Shown here piece after piece: positions 55,836-64,000 of a stretch of 64,000 nucleotides of DNA (positions are counted from its first letter, which is position 1; each line of letters opens with the position of its first letter). Under the pieces are notes generated by a model, which made no database searches, was not told the origin of the DNA, and saw only the letters and a program-made list of their open reading frames with translations. Source of the DNA: Variovorax sp. PAMC28562 (GTDB lineage: Bacteria > Pseudomonadota > Gammaproteobacteria > Burkholderiales > Burkholderiaceae_C); assembly GCF_014303735.1 (NCBI RefSeq), contig NZ_CP060296.1:2429501-2493500 (forward strand), in the 5' to 3' direction. The translations under genes were made by a program, and so were the position numbers.

Positions 55836-56666
55836 TTATCGCGTGATCTCGACAAAGCGTCGCGTGGTGTCGGTGAGCGCCGTCTCCGTCGGCAAGCGCT
55901 CCATCGAACTGGCGCCGTAGAAGCCGTCGCATGCGCGGCACTGTGCAAGCACGTACTGCGCATCTTTCGGCGTGGCGATCGGGCCGCCGTGGCACAGCAC
56001 GATGGCCTCGGGGTTGACTTCGCGTGCCGCTGCCGCCCAGCGGTCGATGCGGGGTACGCAGTCGGCCAGTGTCAGCGCCGTCTCGGCCCCGATGGCGCCG
56101 CCGGTGGTGAGCCCGAGGTGGCACACGACGATGTCGGCCCCGGCGCCGGCCATGGCGCGCGCTTCGTCTTCGTTGAAGACATAGGGCGTCGTCAGCAGAT
56201 CGAGCGCATGAGCGCGGGCGATGAGATCGACTTCGAGCGCGTAGCCCATGCCGGTCTCTTCGAGGTTGGCGCGAAAGGTGCCGTCGATGAGTCCGACCGT
56301 CGGAAAGTTCTGCACGCCCGAGAAGCCGAGCGTGATGAGCCGGCCCAGGAACTCGTCGGCGATCATGAAAGGATCGGTGCCGTTGACGCCGGCCAGCACC
56401 GGCGTGTGCTTGACCACCGGCAGCACCTCGCGCGCCATCTCGCACACGATCTCGTTGGCGTTGCCATAGGCCATCAACCCCGCCAGCGAGCCGCGGCCGG
56501 CCATGCGGTAGCGCCCCGAGTTGTAGATGACGATGAGGTCGATGCCGCCGGCCTCTTCGCACTTGGCCGACAGGCCGGTGCCGGCGCCCCCGCCGATGAG
56601 CGGCTTGCCCGACTCGATCTTGGCGCGGAAGCGTTCGAGCAATGTCGATCTTGCGATGCGTGGCAT
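55836..56666 (-). CDS. PEP-hydrolase-family TIM-barrel protein
   Basis: A 276-aa protein of the phosphoenolpyruvate hydrolase-like family (PEP mutase/TIM-barrel type). It has [80 protein letters not shown] and [13 protein letters not shown]. In many bacteria and fungi it is encoded beside a Tm-1-like (UPF0261) protein, as here with the fused version upstream; the pair's reaction is not established. Gap to that gene is 42 bases. Confidence 0.87.
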   Translation of the reverse strand: MPRIARSTLLERFRAKIESGKPLIGGGAGTGLSAKCEEAGGIDLIVIYNSGRYRMAGRGSLAGLMAYGNANEIVCEMAREVLPVVKHTPVLAGVNGTDPFMIADEFLGRLITLGFSGVQNFPTVGLIDGTFRANLEETGMGYALEVDLIARAHALDLLTTPYVFNEDEARAMAGAGADIVVCHLGLTTGGAIGAETALTLADCVPRIDRWAAAAREVNPEAIVLCHGGPIATPKDAQYVLAQCRACDGFYGASSMERLPTETALTDTTRRFVEITR

Positions 56667-56708
56667 GGTGTTCGGTCTCCCTTGGTTTTTGGTTCTGGCT
56701 TATTCGAT

Positions 56709-58976
56709 TCAGGCGCGTCGCGCGTCGACCGGCGTGCGCGACACCTCGTGCCATGCGGCCACGAGCGCGGCAGAAAAAGCTTCGTCGTTGATGTGCAGCG
56801 GCAAGCGTTGCAGACGCCGGTCGGGCCCGGCGCGGAACCCTGCTTCGATGGTCGAGAACAGCATGCGGTCGGCCTCGGGATCGTGAAATGGCTGGCCGGC
56901 CTTGTCGATCGCGGAGACGCCGCCTTCGGGAATCAGAAAGCGCACGGGCCCGCGCATGGCGTTGAGCTTGGTCGCGATGAATTCGCCGATGGCGCGGCAG
57001 TCCTCGACCGTGGTGCGCATCAACGTCACGGTCGTGTTGTGGCGGTACAGTTTGCGCGCCTTGAAGCGCTCAGGCACCGTGTCCCACGCGCCAAAATTCA
57101 CCATATCGAGCGCGCCGCACGAGCCGACATAGGGCAGCGTTTGGCGGGCGAACACGTCGAGCCGGGTCGGGCCCGCCGACAGCACGCCGCCGACGATCTC
57201 GTCCGCCACTTCCGTGGTCGAGACGTCGATCACGCCGGCCAGCAAGCCCGACTCCGCGAGCTTTTCCATCGACTGGCCACCGACGCCGGTCGCGTGGAAT
57301 ACCAGGCAGTCGTAGCTTTCTTCGAGCGCCTTGGTCACGGCCTGCACGCAGGGCGTGGTCACCCCGAACATGGTGAGTCCCACGGCCGGCCGGGTGATGG
57401 CGGACACTGCCGGCGGATGCGCGACCATGCCGGCCAGCGCATTCGCTGCATTCGCCAGCACGCTCTCGCTGATTCGATTGATGCCCTGCACGTCGGTGAC
57501 CGAATACATCATGCAGATGTCGCTCGGTCCGACGTAGGGGCGCGTGTCGCCGCTGGCCATGGTCGAGACCATCATCTTGGGCAAGCCGATCGGCAGTGCG
57601 CGCATGCCTTGCGTTGCCATCGAGGTGCCGCCGGAGCCGCCTGCAGAAATGACCCCGCCGATGTCGCGACGCGTGCGCACGAAAGCTTCGAAGGCGAGCC
57701 CCATCGCTTCCGTCGCACGTCCGCGGTCATTGCTGAACACGGCCGACTCGCCGTCGGGGTGATGACGCGCAACCTCGCGCGGATGCATGCTGGCCGGCGA
57801 CGGCTTGCCCGAGGTCGACAGATCGACCGTGACGACACGCAAGCCGAGCTTTTCGATGCACTGGCGCAGAAAGCCGAGCTCGCGTCCCTTGGTGTCGAAG
57901 GTGCCCACGACATAGGCGGCGCGGTCGCTGCTGGCAGCCACCGGAAAGTCGAAGACGGCGGTATGGCCCCCTCTCCCGTTAGCGGTAGAAGGTTGGGGTG
58001 AGGGTCGATGCGAAGGCGACGGCGATGCGGAAGACGGCGACATCGCCTCCCGCGAAATATCCGTCACCGCCGCCGCAGTCCCCCCAGCGTTCCATCGCGT
58101 AAAACCGCGCACCGTCGCCGGCGCCAAGTCGCTGAGCGATGGCGCCCCATCGCCATGCGCACGCCGGACGGTGAAGACCTGCGTGCCGGTCGATGGCGCC
58201 GCACCGGCCGCCGGCAACTCCGCATCGAGTTCATCCCCGTGACCGCCCGAGCGCACACCCAGCAGTCGCTCCTGTAACTCGCGGTCCGCGGCAAGTGCCG
58301 CCGCCGGCATCTCCTGCGCGATGCGGCCATTGACCATCAAGCCGATCCGGTCCGCCACGGACAGTGCGACGCCCAGGTTCTGCTCGATCAGCAGCACCGC
58401 GATGCCGTCCGCCGCCAGCTCGCGCAGCGCCTGCGCAACCTGCTCGACGATCACCGGCGCGAGTCCTTCGGTCGGCTCGTCCATGACCAGCAGCTTCGGG
58501 TTCAGCAACAACGCGCGGCCGATCGCCAGCATCTGCTGCTCGCCGCCGGAGAGCTGCGCGCCGCCGTTGCTGCGCCGTTCCGCCAATCTCGGAAACATCG
58601 TGTAGACCCGGTCGACGTCGCGACGTCGGCTCGCCACCAGCCGCAGCGTTTCGTCGACCGACAGCGAAGGCCAGACGCGGCGACCTTGTGGCACGTAGGC
58701 GATGCCACGCTTCGTGATCTCGTTCGGCGCCATGCCGAGGATCTCTTCGCCGGCAAAGCGAATGCTGCCCCGCGCCGGAACCATGCCGGTGATCGCGTTG
58801 CACAGCGTCGTCTTGCCCATGCCGTTGCGGCCCACGATGCCGAGCACGCCGCGCTCCAGCGTGAGGCTCACGCCCTGCAACGCATGGGCGCGGCCGTAGT
58901 ACACGTCGAGCCCGTCGATGACGAGCGCCGTCGATTTGTTGGCCGCTGCATCGCGATCACCGCCGAACCAGGCCAT
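56709..58976 (-). CDS. Fusion of a LivF-type ABC ATPase with a Tm-1-like (UPF0261) protein
   Basis: A 755-aa two-part protein. Residues 1-240 are a branched-chain amino acid-type ABC ATPase (Walker A GRNGMGKTT near 52, signature LSGGEQQMLAIGRAL, Walker B LLVMDEPTEGLAP). Residues 240-345 are a low-complexity linker. Residues about 350-755 are a Tm-1-like UPF0261 domain (YVVGTFDTKGRELGFLRQC, GVISAGGSGGTSMATQGM, HATGVGGQSMEKLAESGL). The reading frame is unbroken. The linker includes PSPQPSTANGRGG, the translation of a dispersed repeat (57967-58005). Joining a transport ATPase to a UPF0261 enzyme suggests uptake and catabolism of one substrate. The start at 58976 shares one base with the livG-like stop. 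Confidence 0.87.
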   Translation of the reverse strand: MAWFGGDRDAAANKSTALVIDGLDVYYGRAHALQGVSLTLERGVLGIVGRNGMGKTTLCNAITGMVPARGSIRFAGEEILGMAPNEITKRGIAYVPQGRRVWPSLSVDETLRLVASRRRDVDRVYTMFPRLAERRSNGGAQLSGGEQQMLAIGRALLLNPKLLVMDEPTEGLAPVIVEQVAQALRELAADGIAVLLIEQNLGVALSVADRIGLMVNGRIAQEMPAAALAADRELQERLLGVRSGGHGDELDAELPAAGAAPSTGTQVFTVRRAHGDGAPSLSDLAPATVRGFTRWNAGGTAAAVTDISREAMSPSSASPSPSHRPSPQPSTANGRGGHTAVFDFPVAASSDRAAYVVGTFDTKGRELGFLRQCIEKLGLRVVTVDLSTSGKPSPASMHPREVARHHPDGESAVFSNDRGRATEAMGLAFEAFVRTRRDIGGVISAGGSGGTSMATQGMRALPIGLPKMMVSTMASGDTRPYVGPSDICMMYSVTDVQGINRISESVLANAANALAGMVAHPPAVSAITRPAVGLTMFGVTTPCVQAVTKALEESYDCLVFHATGVGGQSMEKLAESGLLAGVIDVSTTEVADEIVGGVLSAGPTRLDVFARQTLPYVGSCGALDMVNFGAWDTVPERFKARKLYRHNTTVTLMRTTVEDCRAIGEFIATKLNAMRGPVRFLIPEGGVSAIDKAGQPFHDPEADRMLFSTIEAGFRAGPDRRLQRLPLHINDEAFSAALVAAWHEVSRTPVDARRA
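57967..58005 (-). repeat. Dispersed intergenic-type repeat translated in a protein linker
   Basis: Minus strand reads ACCCTCACCCCAACC, then TTCTACCGCTAAC, then GGGAGAGGGG, with the CCCTCTCCC-GGTTGGGGTGAGGG arrangement familiar from widespread intergenic repeats of proteobacteria. Here it lies inside the ATPase/Tm-1 fusion and encodes PSPQPSTANGRGG. The repeat family assignment is from memory of its consensus. Confidence 0.65.
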
Positions 58977-59797
58977 CAGTGCTTGCTCCCCATGTAGATC
59001 GCCTGCACTTGTGCGTCGTTCTCGATCTCGTCCGGGCTGCCGGTGCGCAGCACACGACCGTTGTGCATGACGGTGACACGGTCGACCACGCGCAGTGCGA
59101 TGTCGAGGTCATGCTCGATCAGCACGAAGCTCATGTGCGCCGGCAGCGAGGTCAGCAGTGCAACGAGTTCGCGACGTTCCGCGGGCGAGAGGCCGGCAGC
59201 GGGTTCGTCAAAAAGGATGAGTCGCGGCGCACCGGCGAGTGCCATGCCGATTTCAAGCTGGCGTTGCTGGCCATGCGCCAGGTTGGCCACGCGCTCGTCG
59301 GCGATGTGGCTCAGCCGCGACCGATCGAGCAAGTCGTCGGTCGCGCGTGTCGAAGGGTGCCCGGCGCCCGCGCGCCGAAAGCTGAAACGGCCGCTGGCGA
59401 CGCCGCGCACCGCGAGAAAAAGGTTGTCCCGCACCGTCAGGTCGCGGAACAAAAGCGAAGACTGATAGGTGCGCCGCATACCCTTGCGAATGCGGTCTTG
59501 CGGAGCGAGGTCGGTGATGTCTTCGCCGAAGAAATAGATGCGACCGGCGGTCGGTGGAAAGTCGCCGGTGATCGCATTGAAGAGTGTGGTCTTGCCGGCG
59601 CCGTTCGAGCCGAGCACTGCGTACTTCTGGCCGGCCGTGACCGTGAGCGACACGTCGTCGACCGCGCGCAACGCGCCAAAGGCGCGCGTCACCCCGTCCA
59701 GCCGCAGCGCGTCGCCCGAGAGCAGCTGCGCGCCGTCGCGGCTGCTCGCAGCGGGGCCACGCACTGTGGCGCGGCGGAGCGGGGTGATCGTGGCCAT
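58976..59797 (-). CDS. livG: LivG-type ABC transporter ATPase
   Basis: A 273-aa ABC ATPase of the branched-chain amino acid (LivG) type: Walker A GSNGAGKTTLFNAITGDFPP near residue 61, RRTYQSSLLFRDLTV, signature ANLAHGQQRQLEIGMAL, Walker B LILFDEPAAGLSP, switch His in VLIEHDLDI, and the LivG C-terminal ending VQAIYMGSKH. Ser/Arg-rich N-terminal extension of about 30 residues. 10 bases after the binding-protein gene. Confidence 0.9.
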   Translation of the reverse strand: MATITPLRRATVRGPAASSRDGAQLLSGDALRLDGVTRAFGALRAVDDVSLTVTAGQKYAVLGSNGAGKTTLFNAITGDFPPTAGRIYFFGEDITDLAPQDRIRKGMRRTYQSSLLFRDLTVRDNLFLAVRGVASGRFSFRRAGAGHPSTRATDDLLDRSRLSHIADERVANLAHGQQRQLEIGMALAGAPRLILFDEPAAGLSPAERRELVALLTSLPAHMSFVLIEHDLDIALRVVDRVTVMHNGRVLRTGSPDEIENDAQVQAIYMGSKH

Positions 59798-59807
59798 CTT
59801 TAAAGCT

Positions 59808-61079
59808 TCAAGTCCTGCAGTCCGGCACGTCGCGCGTGCCCAGGCCCATCTTCTTGAACTCAGCTTCCGGCAGACCCAGCGTCTGCGAGATGTTAGGTAC
59901 CGACTTCACGACCTTGTTGTAGAACGAGCCGTCGGCAGCCTTGGCCACTTCGGTGATGTAGGTCGTGCCGACGCCGTTGCGGTTGGCGTCGATCTTCACT
60001 TCACCTGCCGGCCCCTTGAAGTTGGTCTTTTGCAGCGCATCGCGATACGCCTTCTGCCCGCCGGAGAGATCGCCCTTGACGACGTCGAGCGCATCGAGCG
60101 TTGCCTTGGTATTGATGTAGTACAGGTACGCGAAGAGGGAAGGGCTCGGGAAGCCGTCCTTGAAAGTGGCCTTGTAGTCGGACACGAACTTCTTCCACTC
60201 CGGCGTGTCGATCGAGTCGGCCATCGGGCCGGCGGAAGCCGTGCCCAGCAACGACTCACGGCGCTTGCCCTTGAAGTTGAGAACAGTCTGGTCGACCGTG
60301 ATGGAGCCGCCGATCATCGGCTTGTCGCCACCGGCCTGTTCGTATTGCGTCAGGAAGTTGACTGCGTCGGAACCGCCCAATACGACGACCAGGGCGTCGA
60401 TGTTTTTCGGGATCTTGGCGATGACCGACGCATAGTCCTTGGTGCCCAGCGGCACCCACGCCTTGTCGATCACCTTGCCGCCCTTGGCGCAGTAGCTCGC
60501 CATGAAGCCTTGCACCTGCGAATAGGGGAAGCCGTAGTCCTCGGCGATGAGGAAGGTCCGCTTGTAGCCCTTGGCCAGCGCGTGCTCGCCGAGGCCCACC
60601 ATCCACTGCGCGCCTTCGGTGTTGAAGCGATAGAAGTTGGGCGCAGGGTCTTGCAGCGTGGCAGCCTGTGCGCCGGCCGAGCCGTTGATGAAGGTGACGT
60701 TGGGCTGCGTCTTGGCGTAGTTCTTGACCGCGATGCCTTCGTCGCCCGACAGCGGGCCAATCATGATCTGCACCTTGTCCTGCTCGACTGCCTTGCGCGT
60801 CGAGTTGACGGCCTTGTCGGGTGTCGCGTCCGACGACACCTTGATGAACTCGATCTTCTTGCCGCCGGCCATGCCGTTCTTTTCCTTCAGCGCCAGGTCG
60901 GCACCGCGCATGCCGTCTTGCCCGGGTGCCGCGAACGGGCCTTCGAGCGAGGCCAGCAGGCCGATCTTCAAGACCTCTTGCGCCTGGGCCATGCCCGCGA
61001 GGCCGGCCATGGCCAACGCCGCTGCGGCACCGACGAGGCTGCGCGCGAATATCTTCTTGTGCTCTTGCTTAACCGTCAT
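59808..61079 (-). CDS. ABC transporter substrate-binding protein (LivK/Peripla_BP_6 type)
   Basis: A 423-aa periplasmic binding protein with a signal peptide (RSLVGAAAALAMAGLAGMAQ, cleaved near residue 33), then VLKIGLLASLEGPFAAPGQD, the usual start of the LivK/AmiC group, TRKAVEQDKVQIMIGPLSGD and VVVLGGSDAVNFL. The ligand is not deducible; the neighbouring amidohydrolase and Tm-1 domain suggest an amide or ring compound rather than leucine. Overlaps the permease gene by 11 bases. Confidence 0.9.
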   Translation of the reverse strand: MTVKQEHKKIFARSLVGAAAALAMAGLAGMAQAQEVLKIGLLASLEGPFAAPGQDGMRGADLALKEKNGMAGGKKIEFIKVSSDATPDKAVNSTRKAVEQDKVQIMIGPLSGDEGIAVKNYAKTQPNVTFINGSAGAQAATLQDPAPNFYRFNTEGAQWMVGLGEHALAKGYKRTFLIAEDYGFPYSQVQGFMASYCAKGGKVIDKAWVPLGTKDYASVIAKIPKNIDALVVVLGGSDAVNFLTQYEQAGGDKPMIGGSITVDQTVLNFKGKRRESLLGTASAGPMADSIDTPEWKKFVSDYKATFKDGFPSPSLFAYLYYINTKATLDALDVVKGDLSGGQKAYRDALQKTNFKGPAGEVKIDANRNGVGTTYITEVAKAADGSFYNKVVKSVPNISQTLGLPEAEFKKMGLGTRDVPDCRT

Positions 61080-62247
61080 GTCTCGCTCCTGTTGTGGTTT
61101 TCGAATGCGGCCTCTGCCGCGGCTGGGGACCTCGACCCGACAGGCGACTGCGCAGGTGTTGCCACAAGCCCAGCAAGCCGTCGGGTGAGAACAGGACGAT
61201 CGCGAGGAAGACCCCGCCGATCACAAGATTGAAGCGCTCGCGGTCGACCAGGTCGATGGCGAAGTTCTGCAAAAGTACGAAGACGACAGCGCCAATGAAC
61301 GCGCCGATCGGATGCTTCATGCCGCCGAGCACGGCGATGATGAGGATGTTGATCATCGCGCCGATACCGACGGTGCCTGGCGAGATGCGGCCGTTGTACC
61401 AAACCAGCAGCACGCCGCCGACGGCCGCCAGAAAACCCGCCACCGCATACGCCGCCACGCGGTGCGCGGTCACGTTGTAGCCCAGCGCCTGCATGCGCCG
61501 TGGGTTGTCGCGGATGCCTTGCAGCGCTATGCCGAAGGGTGCGCGAACGAGGTGCTTTACCAGGAAGTAGCCCGCGACCGAACAGGCCAGCACCAGGAAG
61601 TAGAACGGCATCGGCTCGCGCAGGTCGAGCCCGAAGACGATCGGCGCGGCGAGTTTGCTGAAGCCCTGGAAGCCGTTGAAGAGCGTGTAGTTCTGTTGCG
61701 CCAGATAGAAGAATGCGACACCCACCGCCAGCGTGATCATGATGGTGTAGATGCCTTCAGTGCGCACCGACAGCCAGCCGATGGCCGCGGAGAACATCGT
61801 CGACAGCGAGAGCGCCGCGATCACCGCCAGCCACCACGGCCAGCCCAGGCTGATTGCCGCGTTGCTGCTCGTACCGATGATCGCGACCAGGTAGGCGGCA
61901 AAGCCGGCCACCGTCATTTGCGCCAGCGACACCATGCCGCCGTAGCCGCCGAGGAAGGTCAGCGACAGCGCGACCAGACCGAGCGCGAGCGATTGCGCGC
62001 CAATCTGGAAGGTGAAGAACGGCGTGGCGAAGAACGGGTAGAGCAGCACCAACGCGGCAACCAGCACATGGCGCCAGCGCACCGGGCGGAACAGCACGCG
62101 CAGCCAGCGCGGGAGGTCGCCGTGCGCGGGCAGTGGTTCGGCCGGGCGTGTGGTGCTTGTGGTGCGCGTGGTGCTTGTGGCACGTGGCAGCACCGCGACA
62201 CCGGCGGTCGGCGACTTCATCGCCCGTCGCCACTGCGAAGCGCTCAT
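61069..62247 (-). CDS. livM: LivM-type ABC transporter permease
   Basis: A 392-aa permease with about 9-10 helices and LivM motifs: LGLVALSLTFLGGYGGMVSLAQ, FAAYLVAIIGT, ALQGIRDNPRRMQALGYNVT (the cytoplasmic ABC-coupling loop) and LLGLWQHLRSRLSG. The N-terminus is extended by about 50 polar residues including TSTTRTTSTTR, encoded by an 18-base tandem repeat. The start at 62247 overlaps the livH-like stop (ATGA). Confidence 0.9.
   Translation of the reverse strand: MSASQWRRAMKSPTAGVAVLPRATSTTRTTSTTRPAEPLPAHGDLPRWLRVLFRPVRWRHVLVAALVLLYPFFATPFFTFQIGAQSLALGLVALSLTFLGGYGGMVSLAQMTVAGFAAYLVAIIGTSSNAAISLGWPWWLAVIAALSLSTMFSAAIGWLSVRTEGIYTIMITLAVGVAFFYLAQQNYTLFNGFQGFSKLAAPIVFGLDLREPMPFYFLVLACSVAGYFLVKHLVRAPFGIALQGIRDNPRRMQALGYNVTAHRVAAYAVAGFLAAVGGVLLVWYNGRISPGTVGIGAMINILIIAVLGGMKHPIGAFIGAVVFVLLQNFAIDLVDRERFNLVIGGVFLAIVLFSPDGLLGLWQHLRSRLSGRGPQPRQRPHSKTTTGARHDG
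62147..62182 (-). repeat. Two 18-base tandem repeats in the livM-like N-terminus
   Basis: Units 62147-62164 and 62165-62182 match at 15 of 18 bases and encode TSTTRT/TSTTR-type repeats in the polar N-terminal extension of the permease. Frame-preserving length change is possible. Confidence 0.75.
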
Positions 62248-63203
62248 GCGGCTTTCCCCATCAATCCACGCGGCTTGAACGCGAGCGCGACGACCATGAT
62301 CACGAAAGTGAAGACCACGCTGTAGGTCGGCGCATAGGCGAGGCCGAATTGCTCCGCCAGGCCGATGAGCAATGCACCGATCGCAGCGCCGACCACGCTG
62401 CCCATGCCGCCGACGATGACCACGACCAGCGAAGCCAGCAGGTAGCGCGTGTCCTCGCCCGGCGAGATCGACAGGGCGGTGCCGCCCACCACGCCGGCCA
62501 ACCCGGCGAGCCCGGCACCGATCGCGAAGGTCAGCGCGAACACCAGTTGAACGTTGACGCCCGCCGCGGCCAGCATGCCGCGGTCGTCGACGCCGGCGCG
62601 GATCATCATGCCGATGCGCGTGCGCGCCAGCAGCAGCCAGAGGCCCACGCCGATGACGATCGATGCCAGCAACACGAACAGTCGGTAGGTTGGAAACTTG
62701 GCGACAAGAGGAAGGGTGGTCGAGCCGTAGATCCACGCCGGCGGATCGAAGGTGTAGATCTCGGCGCCCCAGATCCAGAGCATCAGATCGGCGAAGACGA
62801 TCGACAGGCCGATGGTCACCAGCGTCTGGCGCAGGTCTTGTCCCTGCATGTGACGGAACACCAGCAACTGCATCAGCAGCCCGAGGATCGCCGACGCGAG
62901 AAACCCGGCAATCACTGCGAGCACCCACGAGCCCGTGTGCTCGCCGACGAACCAGCCGACATAGGCGCCGAAAAGGTAGAGCGAGCCGTGCGCGAGGTTC
63001 ACGTTGCGCATCAGGCCGAACACCAGCGTGAAGCCACTCGCGACCAGAAAGTAGAGCGATGCCAGCGTGAGGCCGTTGAGCAGCGTCTTGAAGTAGAGCG
63101 GGTAGTTGTCGGAGATGGCCCAGACCGAAAACACCGCGATCGGCACGCCGAAGATTAGCCAGAGCGCGAGCGACTTGCGATTCATGCGCGCCATGCCGTT
63201 CAT
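62244..63203 (-). CDS. livH: LivH-type ABC transporter permease
   Basis: A 319-aa permease with about 8 helices: LLNGLTLASLYFLVASGFTLVFG, NLAHGSLYLFGAYVG, RIGMMIRAGVDDRGMLAAAGV (ABC-coupling loop, with the usual Arg-Ala pattern) and GMGSVVGAAIGALLIGLAEQF. The ATG at 63203 (MNGMARMNRKSLALW) overlaps the amidohydrolase stop by 4 bases, showing that the hydrolase and transporter are one transcription unit. Confidence 0.92.
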   Translation of the reverse strand: MNGMARMNRKSLALWLIFGVPIAVFSVWAISDNYPLYFKTLLNGLTLASLYFLVASGFTLVFGLMRNVNLAHGSLYLFGAYVGWFVGEHTGSWVLAVIAGFLASAILGLLMQLLVFRHMQGQDLRQTLVTIGLSIVFADLMLWIWGAEIYTFDPPAWIYGSTTLPLVAKFPTYRLFVLLASIVIGVGLWLLLARTRIGMMIRAGVDDRGMLAAAGVNVQLVFALTFAIGAGLAGLAGVVGGTALSISPGEDTRYLLASLVVVIVGGMGSVVGAAIGALLIGLAEQFGLAYAPTYSVVFTFVIMVVALAFKPRGLMGKAA

Positions 63204-64000
63204 GCGACGCGTTCCCAGGCACGCTCGGACGCGATGTCCGGCGCCTTGGCGAACACGCCGTCTTTCATCACCGCGAGGATGCGCTTGGGGTCGCGCAGGA
63301 TCGACAGGTTGGCCAGCGGGTCGCCGTCGATCAGGAGCATGTCGGCCAGATAGCCATCCTTGATGACGCCGAGTTCGTCGGGCTGCATCATGATCTGACC
63401 GCCGTAGAGCGTGGTCGAACGGATGGCTTCCATGGGAGTGAAGCCGAGGTACTTGACGAAGAACTCCAGGTCGCGCGAGTTCTGCGTGTGGGGCGTAAAG
63501 GCGAAACCGTAGTCGCCGCCCGGCAGCACGCGAATGCCACGCTTGTGCATTTTGGAGAGCGACTCGAGCGCGGCGTCCCATTCGATCTGGTAGCCCATGT
63601 CGGTCGCCATCGCGTTGGTGATGCCGAACGCTTCTGCCTCGTGCAGCATCGCGTAGAGGATGGCGATTCCCGGTGCGACGAAGACCCGGTCTTTCGCGGC
63701 TTCGAGCATGTCGAGCGCTTCGTTGTCGACGAAGCTGGCGTGGTAGATCAGATCGATGCCGTGCCGCAACGCCTGCTTGACGCTGTCTGACGAGCGGGCG
63801 TGCGCGATGCCGCGCTTGCCGCGGATCTTGACTTCGCGCATGGCCGCGGCGACTTCTTCATCGAGCATCCAGGTCGTCTCCGATGGCGACTGCGGCGTGA
63901 AGTTATCGCCCGACAGATTGAGCTTGACCGAGTCGACGCCGTATTTCAAAAACATCCGCACGGCCTTGCGCATTTCGTCCGCACCCGAGATGTTCACGCC
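63200..64000 (-). CDS. Amidohydrolase, cut by the right edge
   Basis: At least 266 residues of the C-terminal part of a metal-dependent amidohydrolase (imidazolonepropionase/prolidase-like group). It has GKRGIAHARSS and DLIYHASFVDNEAL, which carry metal-ligand histidines, LPGGDYGFAFTPHTQNSRDLE, where Asp should be the catalytic metal ligand, and the family ending GVIKDGYLADMLLIDGDPLANL. The N-terminal HxH metal motif lies outside the window. It is the upstream gene of the transporter operon, pointing to a transported amide, lactam or dipeptide substrate. Confidence 0.85.
   Translation of the reverse strand, partial: GVNISGADEMRKAVRMFLKYGVDSVKLNLSGDNFTPQSPSETTWMLDEEVAAAMREVKIRGKRGIAHARSSDSVKQALRHGIDLIYHASFVDNEALDMLEAAKDRVFVAPGIAILYAMLHEAEAFGITNAMATDMGYQIEWDAALESLSKMHKRGIRVLPGGDYGFAFTPHTQNSRDLEFFVKYLGFTPMEAIRSTTLYGGQIMMQPDELGVIKDGYLADMLLIDGDPLANLSILRDPKRILAVMKDGVFAKAPDIASERAWERVA

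Noticed and set aside
55989..58001. 670-codon plus-strand open frame opposite the PEP-hydrolase-family and Tm-1 regions
   Set aside because: His/Arg/Gly-rich shadow across two recognisable genes; no start signal.
59538..61232. 564-codon plus-strand open frame opposite the ABC genes
   Set aside because: Antisense to LivG/LivK-type genes; no domain and no ribosome binding site.

Overview
The window looks like chromosomal DNA from a betaproteobacterium of the order Burkholderiales, most likely family Comamonadaceae (Variovorax-like). The basis is high GC, dense short directons with ATGA/GTGA start-stop overlaps, the folC-dedD-cvpA-purF-metZ order, the tRNA-Ala/Glu/Asp cluster behind gltX, and several lineage-typical hypothetical families. 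No integrase, transposase, phage gene or CRISPR array was seen. Genus is inference.

Layout. (1) 0.3-4.7 kb, minus strand: a lipid-linked amino-sugar operon (small membrane protein, GT2, GT39/ArnT-like transferase, YdjC-type deacetylase), preceded by a 149-aa membrane protein. (2) 4.8-7.7 kb: a VIT-family metal transporter, cytochrome b561 and a FetAB-like ABC exporter, suggesting iron handling. (3) 7.7-17.7 kb, the most interesting region: a PmrA/PmrB-like two-component system surrounded by four PmrA-box-like sites (YTTAAK-N5-YTTAAK; two are perfect). The sites lie before an orphan acyl carrier protein, a four-repeat COG4705 membrane protein, a catalytically degenerate PAP2-like protein, an exported unknown protein, and a five-gene operon. 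That operon encodes a haem-oxygenase-like diiron protein, a small-molecule/protein methyltransferase, an ATP-grasp ligase, an OlsB-like N-acyltransferase and an LplT-like lysolipid transporter. I read it as a regulated aminolipid synthesis and membrane-remodelling system.

(4) 17.9-23.6 kb: tRNA-Thr, fbp, pepN, a HAD phosphatase, and prfB with its programmed +1 frameshift. (5) 23.6-29.8 kb: a four-gene signalling operon (CHASE3-GAF hybrid kinase with three receivers, CheR, receiverless CheB, receiver-kinase). (6) 30-41 kb: housekeeping and metabolic genes (hydrolase, tas-like AKR, plsY, ridA, retropepsin-like protease, yajQ, murB, GRDP-like protein, ppnP, DUF1501/DUF1800 pair, ArsC-like protein). 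(7) 41.4-48.7 kb: folC, SPOR protein, cvpA, purF, metZ, gltX and three tRNAs.

(8) 48.9-51.7 kb: a zinc-ribbon membrane protein paired with a TAXI solute-binding protein that shares its C-terminal Cys motif, then a fasciclin protein. (9) 51.8-64 kb, minus strand: one long close-packed gene series. It contains an amidohydrolase (cut by the right edge), branched-chain-amino-acid-type ABC transporter subunits, a LivF/Tm-1-like fusion with a dispersed repeat translated in its linker, a PEP-hydrolase-family TIM barrel, a flotillin, two paralogous SRPBCC domains (one fused to a quinone oxidoreductase) and a VOC protein.
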